DNA of 64,000 nt from Plantago ovata (GCA_028274465.1 CM051457.1:110917982-110981981); one strand, 5' to 3'. Counted from the stretch's first letter, positions 12,467 to 25,109 are shown. Translations and numbers: made by a program. Notes: a model not told the origin generated them from the letters alone.

Positions 12467-13018
12467 ACTAAAAAGCTCCGCCGGTTAACCTTGCGGGAGT
12501 TAAGACTTTGAATTTGGGCCTTAAACTTGCATGGGAGAAAATGATATCCTAAATTAAAAGATCCAAATCGAGATGGATTCAACTGTTTTATTCAAGATGA
12601 TTATTGAGGAGACTGGTTGTGATAATGATGTTGAACTGAGCCTGTTGATCCATAGCTGCAAATGTTTGTGCAGATAAAATGACTTGTCTAGAGTCTAATA
12701 ACTCGGGGGAATATTACTTTAGGGAATCGATACGCCCTTATATTGTTTTTTTTTTTTTTTAATTTTGACCAAGTATAAGCACTGATTATTGTTATTTAAC
12801 TAAAAAGAATAAAATAAATAAAATCTTCGTTCAGATCTGTCATCTGTTGACCAATATTGACCAATGATCATCATTGGACTTGGAGCCCGTGAAAAAACCC
12901 AACCAATAGAAGTGTCCATAGAATAGAAGTATACAAAAATGGTAAACTTGTACTTGTACGAAACAAACTTCATTTCTTCTTCTTGCTGCTTTCTACTGCT
13001 ATTGTCTCGTGATTCACA
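12467..13018. other. Intergenic / promoter side of Hsp70 copy A
   Basis: AT-rich, with a T run at about 12749-12762. No clear array of GAA/TTC heat-shock element units is seen. The last 40 bases (CTTCATTTCTTCTTCTTG) match leader sequence upstream of other Hsp70 copies in the window. Confidence 0.4.
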
Positions 13019-14322
13019 ATGGTGTCCGTGAAGCTCGATGAAGGACCTGCAATCGGAATCGACTTGCGCACTACCCTACCAACACTGTTTTTGGTAAGTT
13101 TCTTATCAACTCAATTTTTATTTTATTTTATTTTTAATTTTGCTTGAATAATGAACGAGAATTGAAGAGACCTAAGTCTAGTAGAAGCTTCTGGAAGCTG
13201 ATAAAAACACACTATTTATAGGATTTAATTTACATTTCTTGTATTATTAATTAAAATTAGATGGATTTAATTATGGAGTGGCCTGGTTTAAATTGTGATC
13301 ATGTAGATGCCAAGCGACTCATAGGCCGACGATTCAGTGACCCGCTTATCCAGAGTGACATTCCATTATGGCCATTCAAGGTCATTGCAGGGTCCGTTGA
13401 TGAGAAGCCGATCATACTAGTATCTTACAAAGGTGAGGAGAAGCAATTTTCTGCCGAGGAAATTTGTGGGTCGACTAGGATCCCTAAAGTTCAGCAACTG
13501 TTGCAGGATTTCTTCAATGGGAAAGAACTTATTAAGAGCATTAATCCTGATGAAGCTGTTGCTTATGGAGCTTCGGTGCAAGCTGCAATGTTGAGTGGTC
13601 AAGGCAATGAGAAAGTGCAGAAGTTGGTTCTCATGGATGTTGCTCCCGTATCCCTCGGTGTAGAAACTAAAGGACAGAGGATGACTGTTTTGGTTCCACG
13701 AAACACAACAATCCCTGCACGAAAGGTAAAAGTTTTCACCACTACTGTGGATGATCAGACTTCTGGGAGCATCAAGGTTTATGAAGGTGAAAGAGCAAGA
13801 AGCATAGATAACAACTTGCTTGGTGAATTCGTGTTCTCAGGAATCCCTGCAGCTCCGAGGGGTGTTTCTAAGTTTGATATCTGTTTTGACATTGATGCAA
13901 ACGGTATCTTAGTTGTCTCTGCTGAGGATAAAACAACGGGAAAGAAGGATACAATATTAATCACCAATGACAAAAGTAGGTTGTCAAAAGGGGAAATTGA
14001 TACAATGGTTCAAGACGCAGAGAAATACAAAGAGAAGGATGAGGAGTTCAAGAGAAGAGTGGATGCCAGGAATGCTTTGGAGAAATTTGCTTACAATATA
14101 AGGAATGCAGTTACATACGATCAGAAGATGGCTTCCAAGGTTCCACGTGCTGACAAGAAAAAATCCATGGCGGCATTAGAGTCGACTATCAAATGGCTGA
14201 AGGAGAATCAATTCGCTGGGGCTGATGAATGCAATGATAAGAAGAAGGAGCTCGAGGGTATTTGGAACCGGGTTCAGAATGGGACCTCAACCTCAAGATT
14301 CTCTTTCGTTTCATGGAAATAG
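13019..14322 (+). pseudogene. Hsp70 copy A: ATPase domain deleted, substrate-binding domain kept
   Basis: Exon 1 (13019-13093) starts like cytosolic Hsp70 (GPAIGIDL) but a deletion joins residue ~20 to the end of the exon, which also changes the exon phase. Exon 2 starts at 13307 ([13 protein letters not shown]). After about 55 residues a second, in-frame deletion runs from the EEIS position to [15 protein letters not shown], removing most of the nucleotide-binding domain. From there the protein is continuous: altered linker [11 protein letters not shown], beta substrate-binding domain with NTTIPARK and [17 protein letters not shown], and helical lid, ending at 14322 without EEVD. An uninterrupted 353-codon frame exists from an ATG at 13261 in the old intron, so a substrate-binding-domain-only protein is possible. 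As an Hsp70 ATPase it is dead. Confidence 0.82.
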
Positions 14323-14689
14323 GGCAGTTCATAATTAATTTGTCTGTCTATTATATTGCTAAACATTACATTTGTCTTAGACTTGCATGACTGTGTGGTT
14401 TTTCTGTGTATCAGTGATCACATTCTGTGCTCTAAAATATCAGGATATCTACAAACAGGGCAGCCCTTGCCTTTGTCATTCTAATTTAGGATGTAACAGT
14501 TATTGGATGTCAAGTTCATCTACAATAATTTCTAGTTTTTCAGCATAAGCAGAAATTAAGTTAACTTGAAAACACCAATAACTCTGCAACCAACCTTTTA
14601 AACATTAGGTATGACACTGGATTTAAGTGAGATGCCGAAAACAGTGAATAGATGTTCAACATGACTCAGCCATACAAGTCTTTCGAGAC

Positions 14690-15235
14690 TCGGTATCTCG
14701 CATTTTGCTGCTGCTTGATTTATTCTTCTGGAAATTCTCCTCGTGATCCCGTTGTGCGGCTGCGGCTGCCTTCACTAACCAAGTTATACTCTTCTAGTGG
14801 TCTGCTAGAAGACAATGTTCTACGAAACAGGTCAACCATTGTTAAGAAATACGACTTTGGATAATAGGCTACTTGCAGAATGCAAACAGTGGTTTCTGAG
14901 CTCAAAGACTAATGAAAGGAATGCTGAATATAGAGGCTTTGAAGATATCACGTATATCGAAGGTTTGTTATGTTTGCACATATTGCGATAAAATTATGTC
15001 GGAACGCATTATATTGTCCTTGGATTCGCAATATATACATCATACTTGTGCTTTACTTGATCTTTTCTATGCGCAGGCTCTTATGCAGTCAAAAAGGGAC
15101 ATTCTTCATTGCCAGTACAACAAGTTGCAACGGCTAATCCTGTGTTCAATAGCAGTGTGCTATTTACACTGCGCAGCACCATCATTGAAGTTTTTTTTTT
15201 ACAGATGGGGTAACTTCAATAAACTACAGTGAGTA
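14690..15235 (+). pseudogene. F-box/LRR gene fragment (3' part)
   Basis: This is homologous to the second half of F-box copies 1 and 2: a GLLEDNVLRNRSTIV segment (about 14800-14845), MKGMLNIEALKIS (14912-14950), an intron-like stretch, ALMQSKRDILHCQYNKLQRL (about 15080-15140) and a CAAPSLKFFF end near 15170-15200. The F-box, first LRRs and last exon are missing and the frame breaks between segments. Confidence 0.72.
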
Positions 15236-15509
15236 CTTCTTTCTTGTACATGCCAGTTATTCAAATATTATCCATCCTAGTCTTTCAACATAAGTAGAAA
15301 TTAAATTAAATATAACCAACTGTGTAAAGGAAAAGGGAAAAACATAAATTTATAAGCAAAATGAGGTAAAAATTCTAAAAATCTAAAAAGGAAAACATGT
15401 AATTGCAAACATAGCCATGACTAATAAATGTGTTAACTCATATTCTTCAGTCATATCTGCCATTGATCAGTAAAGAAGAAAACCAAAGTTCTTGTGTTTG
15501 TTCTTCAGA

Positions 15510-15542
15510 TGAATCCTTTCTCTGCCTCCATCGCTTTCAAGG
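15510..15542 (+). other. Possible leader exon before F-box copy 2
   Basis: TTCTTCAG followed by ATGAATCCTTTCTCTGCC and CTTTCAAG/GTAAG looks like a short exon with a good donor, encoding at most MNPFSASIAFK. It may be a 5' UTR or upstream-ORF exon of F-box copy 2, spliced across the tandem repeats that follow. This is inference from splice sites only. Confidence 0.3.
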
Positions 15543-15549
15543 TAAGAAA

Positions 15550-16363
15550 ATGTTCAGATTCATTTCTATGGAATTTGTTTGTTACTTTTTCTTTTCAGTT
15601 GATTGATTTGCAAAGAATGATGGTTTGTGCGTGAATGTAAGAATGTTTTGCGATTTTTTGTTATTGAGTATATATGAAACAGATAAATTCTTTATTACAA
15701 AACATAGATTTATTGACAAAATCATGAAAGAGATGTTCAGGTTCATTTCTCTGAAATCTGTTTGTTTCTTTTTCTTCTCAGCTGATTGATTTGCAAAGAA
15801 GGATGGTTTGTGTGTGAATGTGTGATTCTTTTGAAAACAATTACTTTGTTTTGCGATGTTTTGTGAGTGAGTATATATGAAACATATAAATTCTTGAATA
15901 CAAATCATAGATTTATTGACAGAATCATGAAAGAGATGTTCAGATTCATTTCTCTGAAATCTGTTTGTTTCTTTTTCTTCTCAGCTGATTGATTTGCAAA
16001 GAAGGATGGTTTGCGTGTGAATGTGTGATTCTTTTCTGTGATGTATGATTGTTTTGAAAAAAATTACTTTGTTTTGCGATGTTTTGCAAGTGAGTATATA
16101 TGAAGCAGATAAATTCTTGAGTACAAATCATAGATTTATTGACAGAATCATGAAGTAGATGTTCAGATTCATTTCTGTAGAATTTTTTTGGTTTCTTTTT
16201 CTTTTCAGTTGATTGATATGCAAAGAAGGATGGTTTGTGTGTGAATGTATGATCCTTTTCTGTGATGTATGATTCTCTTAACTTGGAAAAGAATTACTTT
16301 GTTTTGCGATGTTTTTGCGAGTATATATGAAACAGATAATTCTTTATTAAAATTCACAGATAC
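15550..16363. repeat. Tandem repeat (4 units, 183-223 bp) upstream of F-box copy 2
   Basis: Units start at 15550, 15733, 15936 and 16159 with ATGTTCAGATTCATTTCT or close variants. Each runs through TTTTCTTCTCAGCTGATTGATTTG and ends in TTGACAGAATCATGAA-type sequence. That end matches the start-codon context of F-box copy 2 at 16362-16375, so the region grew by repeated copying of the leader next to the start codon. Each unit also carries a polypyrimidine tract and CAG, so several alternative splice acceptors exist. Confidence 0.88.
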
Positions 16364-16369
16364 AGAATC

Positions 16370-18000
16370 ATGAATGAGAACACTCAGACTGCTGAAACAT
16401 TAGCAAGCAACATAGATGTGATTAGCAATCTACATGACAGCCTTATAAGCAACATTCTCTCGCGACTAACAGCAGAGGATGTTGTTCGAACGAGCATTCT
16501 GTCTAGAGATTGGAGGTACAAGTGGACTTTGATTACGAAGGTGCAGATCAATGACTTACGGCTCAGTATCAGAAGAGGCATGGATACAGTTTTTATCAAC
16601 TTTTTGAAAGGGTCTTGCTTCAATCACATAACGTGACAAGCTTTGATCTTTTTCTGCATAGAAATTATGGTCCAGAACGCATAAGAGCGTGGATATCTGA
16701 TGTAGTAGGCCGAAGGAACATTGAGTGTCTTATATTACATTATTTCTGGGAAGATGGCTTTGTGTTCCCTAACATTCTCAACTGCACTGAGCTCAGAGAC
16801 TTAGTGTTGCACTGGCAATGCGTACTCAATTTCCCCGCCACGAGCTGCTTTCTTAAGCTCGTTGATTTGTATCTTGATAGAGTAACCATTGTGAACGAGA
16901 ATCTGGATACTAACACAATAGTACTAAATTTTCCGGTCCTCGAATCATTGACGTTGGAAGGATGCAGATGGTTGAATATGAAGGTTGTAGAAATAAATGC
17001 TCCTTCACTCACTACATTCAATTCTCGCTCGCAAGATTCCCTCGGAATAGATCATCGTGAATACACGATCAGGATCAATGGGGCTAGGCTAACCATGTTT
17101 TACTCATTTGGTGGTCTTCTAGAAGACCATGTAATTAGCAACATATCAACCATTGTTTCTGCAGCTTTCACCAATAGCTACAATGCGGCTGTGGATAATA
17201 GGTTACTCACAGAAAGTGGTACCAGAGCACAAAGACTAATGAAAGGAATGCTGAATTTAGAGGATCTGAAGATATCATGTTGTATGGCGAAGGTCTGTTT
17301 GCGGTCACTTTGCGATATATTCTGTCCAATACTTCTTTTTCGCATTACATATATGTGTGTGCATGCGCGCACTCTATCTCTATAACTTTTCTCTTTTGCA
17401 TTACATAAATATGTGTGTCTGTGTATGCGTGCGAGCACTCTCTCTCTCTCTCTCTCTAACTTGATCTTCTTTCCTATGTGCAGGCTCTTATGCAGTCCAA
17501 AAGGGAACTTCGTCTTAGACGTTACGACAAGTTGCAAAGACTGATTCTATGTTCCTACGCTACATTTGAATGGAGTACTCAAGCAGTATGCAATTTACTC
17601 TGTGCAGCACCATATCTGAAGTTTTTTACCATAGATTTGGTAAATTCAATGAATAGCACTTAATTAGTACTACTACTTTCCTAGTACACAAGATTTACTA
17701 ATATGTTTAACTTATACCTTCGTAACAGATTGATTGGGATGAATGCGAAAGCGCTGATATAGTGATTGAACCTGTGCCAAGTTGTATAGTGCACCAGTTG
17801 GAGGAAGTCAAGTTCATCTACAAAGCATACAAACCTACTCATCAACTTCATGTTGAGAAGTTTTGTTGAAAAATGGTTCCAAACTGAAGAAATGTTACAT
17901 CTCTGGTCATGGTGGAGTTGCAAGAAAGGCCATTGTGACGAAGTTATCAGCCAACATTCCTAAATCTTCAACCTGTGTGATATCTATTGCTACAAATTGA
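16370..18000 (+). pseudogene. F-box/LRR protein, copy 2 (two 1-base deletions)
   Basis: Closest to a complete member of the local F-box/LRR set. It starts at ATG 16370 (MNENTQTAETLASN) and the F-box is LHDSLISNILSRLTAEDVVR. Exons: 16370-17292, 17484-17639 and 17729-18000, ending at TGA 17998-18000; introns are GT/AG. Relative to copy 1, one base is missing at about 16601-16606 (ACTTTTTGAAAG against ACTTTGTCGAAAG), giving a stop at 16634-16636, and another at about 17861-17864 in the last exon. The LRR part from 16637 remains open (LNFPVLESLTLEGCRWLN). Intron 1 holds a TG/CT microsatellite that is itself partly duplicated (about 17335-17460). Copy 1 is intact where copy 2 is broken and the reverse. 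Confidence 0.78.
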
Positions 18001-18320
18001 AATATACAGCATTGTTCATTGTCACTGTAATGAAACTTGCATTTCTCTATTAGGTCAATTGGATACTCTTTTTTTTCCTTCTTTTTTTCCGGACTGTTCC
18101 ATAGGTCAATAGGATCTGTAGATGACAATATATCTGTAATTTCTTCAATAGTAATGTGTTTTATGATTGTATAAATAGGTTATTGCTTCATGATTCTTCA
18201 ATATGCAGAACCCTAATTACGGTTGATTTGGGTGAGTTTCTTGGTCCTGTGCTTGCTGGCTCAGTGCACCTGCAGACAGTAGAATTCATATACTGTACTT
18301 CTAATTTATGTCCCCTGCTC

Positions 18321-18813
<493 letters not shown>

Positions 18814-20551
18814 ACGATTTATTGGTGCAATGCGTGAAAATGTTACTTCTCTTCTGTTCTTCTTCTGTTCTGGGTAGTGTGTTTAATGTATTTTGGTAAT
18901 TAGCTGACACTTTCTATTGCTCTATGCTTTTCTCCATATTTTTAACCAACCATAAAGGTTACATGAACTGTTTGAAATGCTACTAAAAGATCATTTGTAT
19001 ACTCTATAGACCCGAAACGTAGAAATATTGTGACGTTTTCAATTTGTAACTCCGCATGTAATGTTGTATTTTTAAGTTCTTTGGAGCGCTTCCACGTACA
19101 TCTTCAAGTTTGTCAGGTGGTCTTAAGAAAATCCACTGCTAACACCGGCACTATTGCACTTACTGACTTACTAGTTACTAAAGCAATTTTTGTCCGATCC
19201 ATGAACTTCATTCCGATTTGGCTTGTATCCAATACATAAAATTACTAACTCAATCTGAAGGACTTGATCAAAACACAGTGGAAACCGTCTAAATTAAGTT
19301 GTAGTAATTGCTTGGAAGTTGGAATATTACCTGACGTAAACACCAAATTCAATGTAATCTTATTTACTTACCATTGCACATTGGTTAATGACGAGTTACA
19401 TAATATGGAGGAATATATAGGTTTACACCTATCTTTTTAGTGATTTTAGAATCAAATACACCCATTATTATTTTTCTTTTACGATATCGTATTGTGATTT
19501 TCATTATAATAATGTTGGTTTGCATACTCATGGATTTGCGTACTTCAAAATTTGTTTATAAGGTGGGTGCCGTGAAAGGAAGTTGGAGTGGTGAAGGGTT
19601 TGAGTCTTGACGTGGATACGAGGTGGTGGTTTAGGTGTGGAGATGATATAAGGTGGTGTAGGGTGTTTGTATAATAGTACTGTAGAAGTAGTTGTAATAT
19701 TTGTGGTTTAAAAAATGATATGTTTGGGGTGGATTTATTAGTTAACTTATAAGCTCCAAAAGTTTATGAACTCGTGTTCACGTAATAGACTTATTGACAT
19801 GTGCAATAAGGTTCTATTGAACTGAAACTGATCTTAATTTATTTGAACTGAACCGAAATTAATTAATTTGAACTGATTTTAAATCAACTAAACTGAATTT
19901 ATTTGGAGTATAAATTCTAGTGTGCATTGTGCTTTAATTACTACAAGCATTGAAGCCTTAAAGAGTTCGAACAAAGTTATTGAAGTTATTCATCAAGTTC
20001 AACTAAAAAAACGACATTGTTTGATTCAAGAACAGGCACAAAAGCCCTTAAAGATCTTGATTCCTCTAAATAAGTCGACTCGAGCCTCACAAATCCACTA
20101 AATCCCAAGACGAAGATTGTAACGTTCTTCGTGAAGTTCATAAATTACTCAAGCAGTTGTTGTACGCGGTATTGGTTGTATTATCACGAGTATTTCTCAT
20201 GCTCGAATTTTTATTTTATAAAATTTTTAGTCATTTCAAAAAAAAAAAAAAAAAGAGTTCGTCGTCATTCTTCTAAAAAATCTTCAAGTTTGACGATTTG
20301 ATTCGAAATAAAGCCGCAAAGCTCTCGAATTGATGTTTCTTCAAAATCGAAGACTTTGAAAATTCAAGTTTGTCACTTTTAAGATTAATTAGATAGAAAC
20401 TGTACTCCTAAATTCATTCAAAATAATGAAATTTAATTTGTGCAATTTTATTTGCTACAAACATAATAACATCATTTTTATGGGATCACTCTCCCAACCT
20501 TTTTTAATCTATGAGACTCGAACCTGAGTATCTGTGTTTGATTAAATGTTA
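18814..20551. other. Intergenic
   Basis: 18820-19430 resembles the 3' flanks of Hsp70 copies C and D (AAATCCACTGCTAACAC near 19130, GAACTTCATTCCGATTTGGCTTGTATCC near 19205). From 19430 on it is AT-rich, with short repeated phrases (GAACTGAAACTGAT / GAACTGAACCGAA near 19815-19860) and an A run at 20239-20255. No gene is supported. Confidence 0.45.
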
Positions 20552-20785
20552 CTTCCTCCATTTCATTACAAACTTCCTCTTTGGTCAACTACAATCATGT
20601 TTGACTCATATATTACACCTAAATTATATTGATAAAAAAAATTCCAAAAAATATTTAAAATACTACAAATTTATGAACTTTAATTATATAACTTTAAAAA
20701 AGAATTGCATCGTATAATTTAGGAGTAACGTGCGGTCAAATATAAAACCTATTGATCGAAGAGGAAGTTACTAATGAAATGGGAG
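20552..20785. mobile_element. Stowaway-type MITE
   Basis: The element begins CTTCCTCCATTTCATTA and ends TAATGAAATGGGAG, with TA on both sides (20550-20551 and 20786-20787). A second inverted block (AACTTCCTCTTTGGTCA against TGATCGAAGAGGAAGTT) lies just inside. TA duplication and length of 234 bp fit Tc1/mariner-derived Stowaway elements. It lies about 165 bp upstream of the start codon of Hsp70 copy C. Confidence 0.8.
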
Positions 20786-20951
20786 TAATTATTTAATTTT
20801 GTTTTCGGAAAATAATAATAATAATAATCCTTGATATTCCAATGGAAAGTGGGATAACTCAACAGTCACTCACTAATCAAACTTCATTTCTTCAAAGTTG
20901 TACTTCGACCCTACAACACTCATTATTCACTAACCGCACCGGCGATTAACA

Positions 20952-23900
20952 ATGGTGGCCGTGAAGCTCGAACAAGGACCTGCAATTGGAATCGACTTGG
21001 GCACTACCTATTCCTGTGTCGGAGTTTGGAAGGACGATCGCATCGAGATCATTGCCAATGACCAGGGCAACCGCACGACGCCGTCTTACGTGGCGTTCAA
21101 TGGAACGGAGCGTCTCGTCGGTGATGCTGCTAAAAACCAGGTTGCCATGAACCCTACCAACACTGTTTTCGGTAAGTTCTTTTTTTAATAACTTTAGGGT
21201 TTTTTTTTTTGGTAAGTTTTATTGCTCGACTGCTTTTGCTTGAATAGTAAATGACGGTTGGTTTATGACATACTAGACTAGTCTATTACACAACCAAGAC
21301 ACATACAGGTCTCATATCGTCGGGTCCAGTATCAAGTGTAGTGTAGTATGAAATAATGAAATAATAAAGGGTAAATGAGGGAGAATTGAATTGAAGATAT
21401 CTAAGTCCATTAGAAGCTTCTGGAAGCTGATGAAAACACACCCTATTTATAGTAAATGATGTGTTCATATTGGATTTACTCAACATTTTGTTGTATTAGA
21501 TGGTTTTACTGTTTGGGTTGGGAGAGTATTTATTACTCATTTTGACATTTTTCCGTCTAACATTTTTTAACTTTGAGCCATGATTAGTTTTAAACTATAA
21601 TTATTAAATATTTAATAAAATTATATTATGAAAATTGAGTTCCAATATTTTCATAATATGATTTCATCAAATGATTTATGATTATAGTTTAAAAGTATTC
21701 GAGAGTCAAAGTTTAAAAATGTTATCGAAAAAAGTCAAAATGTGTAAATTAAGGTGGGATGGGAGAGTATACGTTAGTTCTGTGCAATTTTACCAACTAA
21801 TCCACTAGCACTTAACCGTTCCGCGACACTATTCTTAGTAAATGATGTTTTAACATGGGATTTTACTGGAGCTATGTTGTATCAATGTATGTTGGTAGCT
21901 GTTTGTGATTCTATCACATTTCGAAAAGGTGCAAAAGTTTCATTTCTGGTAAATTTTGATTGCTCCTGCCAGGGGTGTAGACAAAATTTATGCTACTCCA
22001 TAAAATTCTTGCGTTTACTGCCATCGCCCCTCACTGACTGTTCCGTGCCACACCTCCCATGTTAAGCGAGTTTGCGACACTATTTCCTGCAATCTATACA
22101 CATTACTATGCTTTCTATATATGAAAATGGGTAACTGAGCTTGGTGATAAATGATAATTTTGAGCATGCTGTAGACTGAATTAATATTGACTAATTTAAT
22201 TAAATTTGTTCTTGTTTAGGCTGATTCTTTTTTATGAAGACACCAAATATTCTGATTATCAATCGAGATGTAAAACATGACCAACTTTATTTTTGCCAAT
22301 GTTTTATATTATAGTTTACTTTGGTTACTATCATCAGTTGCTAGATTGATACTGGCTGTTTGTTACTAACGTTTTTGGTGTCCGTTTTTATTTGTGATCA
22401 TGTAGATGCAAAGCGATTGATAGGTAGACGATTCAGTGACCCGCTCGTCCAATGTGACATGGGATTGTGGCCATTCAAGGTCATTTCAGGACCCATTGAT
22501 GAGAAACCGATGATAGTGGTATCTTACAAAGGCGAGGAGAAACAGTTTTCTGCTGTGGAAATCTCTTCCATGGTTCTGATCAAGATGAAGGAGACTGCCG
22601 AGGCTTATCTTGGCACCATTGTTAAGAATGCTGTGGTGACAGTACCTGCGTATTTCAACGATTCTCAGCGCCAGGCTACTAAAGATGCTGGATTAGTTGC
22701 TGGACTTAATGTCATGCGAATAATTAATGAACCGACAGCTGCAGCCATTGCTTATGGTTTAGACAGAATATCTGAGAATAGTGATGGGGCGAAGAACGTG
22801 CTTATATTCGACCTTGGTGGTGGTACTTTTGATGTATCACTACTGACAATTGCCGGAGACATTTTCGAAGTGAAGGCAGTGTGCGGGGATACTCATTTAG
22901 GAGGGGAGGATTTTGATAACAGGATGGTGAACCACTTCGTTGAGGAATTGAAGAGGAAGTACAAACAGGATATTAGTGGAAACGCAAAAGCATTAAGGAG
23001 ATTGAGAACTGCATGCGAGAGGGCAAAGAGGGTACTTTCATCCACTACTCAAGCCTCAATTGAAATTGATTCCTTACATGATGATTTTTACTCAACCATT
23101 ACACGAGCTAAATTTGAAGACATAAACATGGATTTGTTCAGAAAGTGTTTGGAGACGGTTGAGAAATGTTTGACGGATGCAGAGATTGATAAGAGTAGAA
23201 TCCATGAGGTTGTTCTTGTTGGTGGATCTAGCAGGATTCCTAAAGTTCAACAAATATTGCAGGAATTCTTCATTGGGAAAGAGCTTGTGAAGAGCATTAA
23301 TCCTGATGAAGCTGTTGCTTATGGAGCTTCGGTGCAAGCAGCAATCTTGAGTGGTCAAGGCAATGAGAAAGTGCAGAAGTTAGTTCTCATGGATGTTGCT
23401 CCATTGTCCCTTGGCATTGATAGTCTTGGAGACATTATGAGTGTTCTAGTTCCACGAAACACAACAATCCCTACGCGTAAGGTGACAGAGAGATGTACTG
23501 TCGCTGATAATCAGACATCTGTGAGAATCAAGGTTTATGAAGGTGAAAGAGCAAGAAGCACAGATAACAACTTACTTGGTGAATTTTTGTTCTCTGGAAT
23601 CCCGGCAGCTCCAAGGGGCATTTCTTGTATTAATGTCTGCTTTGATATTGATGCAAATGGTATCTTAATGGTCTCTGTTGAGGATAGAACAACGGGAAAG
23701 AAGGAGAAAGTATTAATCACAAATGACAAGAGTAGGCTGTCCAAAGGAGAAATTGATAGAATGGTTCAAGACGCTGAGAGGTACAAAGTGGAGGATGAGG
23801 AATTTAGGAAGAGAGTGGATTCTAGAAATGCTTTGGAGAATTATGCATACCACATGAGGAATACAGTTACATACGATCAGAAGAATGCTTCTAAGTTTCA

Positions 23901-24045
23901 GGATGCTGAGAAGACAAAAATCATGAATGTGTTCGACTCAACCATCAAATGGCTGAATGAGAATGAACTTGCAGGGGCTGAAGTATTTCAGAATAAGATG
24001 AAAGAGCTTGAGCATATTTGGAACCCGTACATTGCCAGGATCTGA
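20952..24045 (+). CDS. Hsp70 copy C, full ATPase and substrate-binding domains, no EEVD tail
   Basis: ATP-dependent chaperone of the cytosolic/nuclear Hsp70 family. Exon 1 is 20952-21171 and exon 2 22406-24045, with the intron splitting the Asp codon before AKRLIGRRF, the conserved plant Hsp70 intron site. The product is 619 aa. Visible signatures: [14 protein letters not shown] (phosphate loop), [45 protein letters not shown], then the beta domain and lid. Two departures from canonical Hsp70 stand out. The linker reads VQKLVLMDV instead of the usual VQDLLLLDV, and translation stops at [14 protein letters not shown], where canonical proteins run about 30-40 residues further to EEVD. Loss of EEVD would remove the usual docking site for TPR co-chaperones. 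The reading frame is uninterrupted. Upstream sequence shows no convincing heat-shock element. Confidence 0.88.
21525..21755. mobile_element. MITE-like inverted repeat in the Hsp70 C intron
   Basis: CATTTTGACATTTTTCCG near 21538 pairs with CGAAAAAAGTCAAAATG near 21727, and GGGAGAGTAT occurs at both edges. The core (ATTATGAAAATTG ... TTTCATAATATGATTTC) is also self-complementary. Ends and target duplication are not clear; no coding capacity. Confidence 0.5.
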
Positions 24046-24336
24046 TGTTTACTTGAGCAATGCGTGTGTCAAGATCGATGGTACTTCTGTTCTGTTCTGG
24101 GTAATGTGTTTTGGTAATTGACAGCGTTTGCAGCTCCATGGTCTCATCGACTTTTAAGTTTATTGACAGTATTCTAATTATCTTTTGCATATTGCAGTTG
24201 TTAAACCTGTGAACTGGTACTCTTTTGAGAGCATTTAACTTTTATCTTGGATTATCTCATTTAATGCGTTGGGGAATCCTTGTTTTTTGAATTAGTTTTA
24301 TGAAAAACAGTATTGTTTATGTGCTTGCTGGCCTTA

Positions 24337-25106
24337 CCAGCTGATGGCCAGACTGGCCAATCAGCTCCTGCTGGAGCTGGAGCTGATTGGCCAGTCTGGC
24401 CATATTTTCCCAGACTGGTCTGGGCGCCATTTATCTTTTTTTTTAATTTTTTGTTTATTTTTTTTTTCTTTTCTTTCTTCTTTGTATCTCATTTCCTTTT
24501 TTGTTTTGACTTTCCTTTTTTTTTTTTTCTTTTCCTTCTTCTTTCCTTTAATTTCATTCTTCATTATTCTTATGTTTATTTATTTACTTTTTTTTTTGGA
24601 GTTTACTTTGCTTTAATTTAAACAAGTAAATAGTAGCAACTTTACTAATAATTATAATAAAATAAAACTTGAAAAAGAAAGAAATACACAATACAACTTA
24701 TAAAAAAAATACAAACACAATTTAGCTATTTTCATGTAGTAGGCTATTTAATTTATGTCTCCGTAGAATTTAAAATATCGTTATTTTATTTTTCAAGTAG
24801 TGTAACATTATTTATTAAGTATTGTATTTTTTTCCAATTATTATTGTAATTTCTATTATTATTTTCTAATTATTAAAAATGAAATGGGTAAAATAATGAT
24901 GAGTTTATAAAAGAAATGAGAAAATGTATAAAGTGGTTTAAAAAGAAAGGAGAAAATAAAAAGAAAATTGGGTTTGGTAGTTTTATTGTTGGAGATGAAG
25001 AGAGTTTGAGTGGGTTTGAGAGAATAAAAAAGATTAAAATGTTAGTGGAATGCTGACGTTGGCAGGAGAGAGAGGGTTTGAGAGGGTATGAGTGTTGGAG
25101 ATGGTC
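24337..25106. mobile_element. Insertion with TTA duplication, PIF/Harbinger (Tourist)-like MITE
   Basis: The 3' flank of Hsp70 D (about 31965-32000) reads GTGCTTGCTGGCCTT followed by CTCAGTCTCAG. The same flank of copy C is split here by about 770 bp, with TTA at 24334-24336 and 25107-25109. The right end, reversed, is GACCATCTCCAACACTCA, typical of Tourist-like elements. The left end is different (CCAGCTGATGGCC) and opens a long hairpin, so the left terminus may be rearranged. 24420-24610 is T-rich and the rest AT-rich. No transposase. Confidence 0.68.
24344..24403. repeat. Perfect 25-bp inverted repeat (hairpin)
   Basis: Left arm 24344-24368 starts ATGGCCAGACTGGCC; the right arm 24379-24403 is its exact reverse complement; the loop is 10 bases (24369-24378). 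Arms are G/C-rich in an AT-rich region and lie at the left edge of the TTA-flanked insertion. Confidence 0.9.
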
Positions 25107-25109
25107 TTA

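Noticed and set aside
24313..24621. Phe-rich open frames of ~90-100 codons on the plus strand
   Set aside because: They are translations of a T-rich low-complexity stretch inside a MITE-like insertion.
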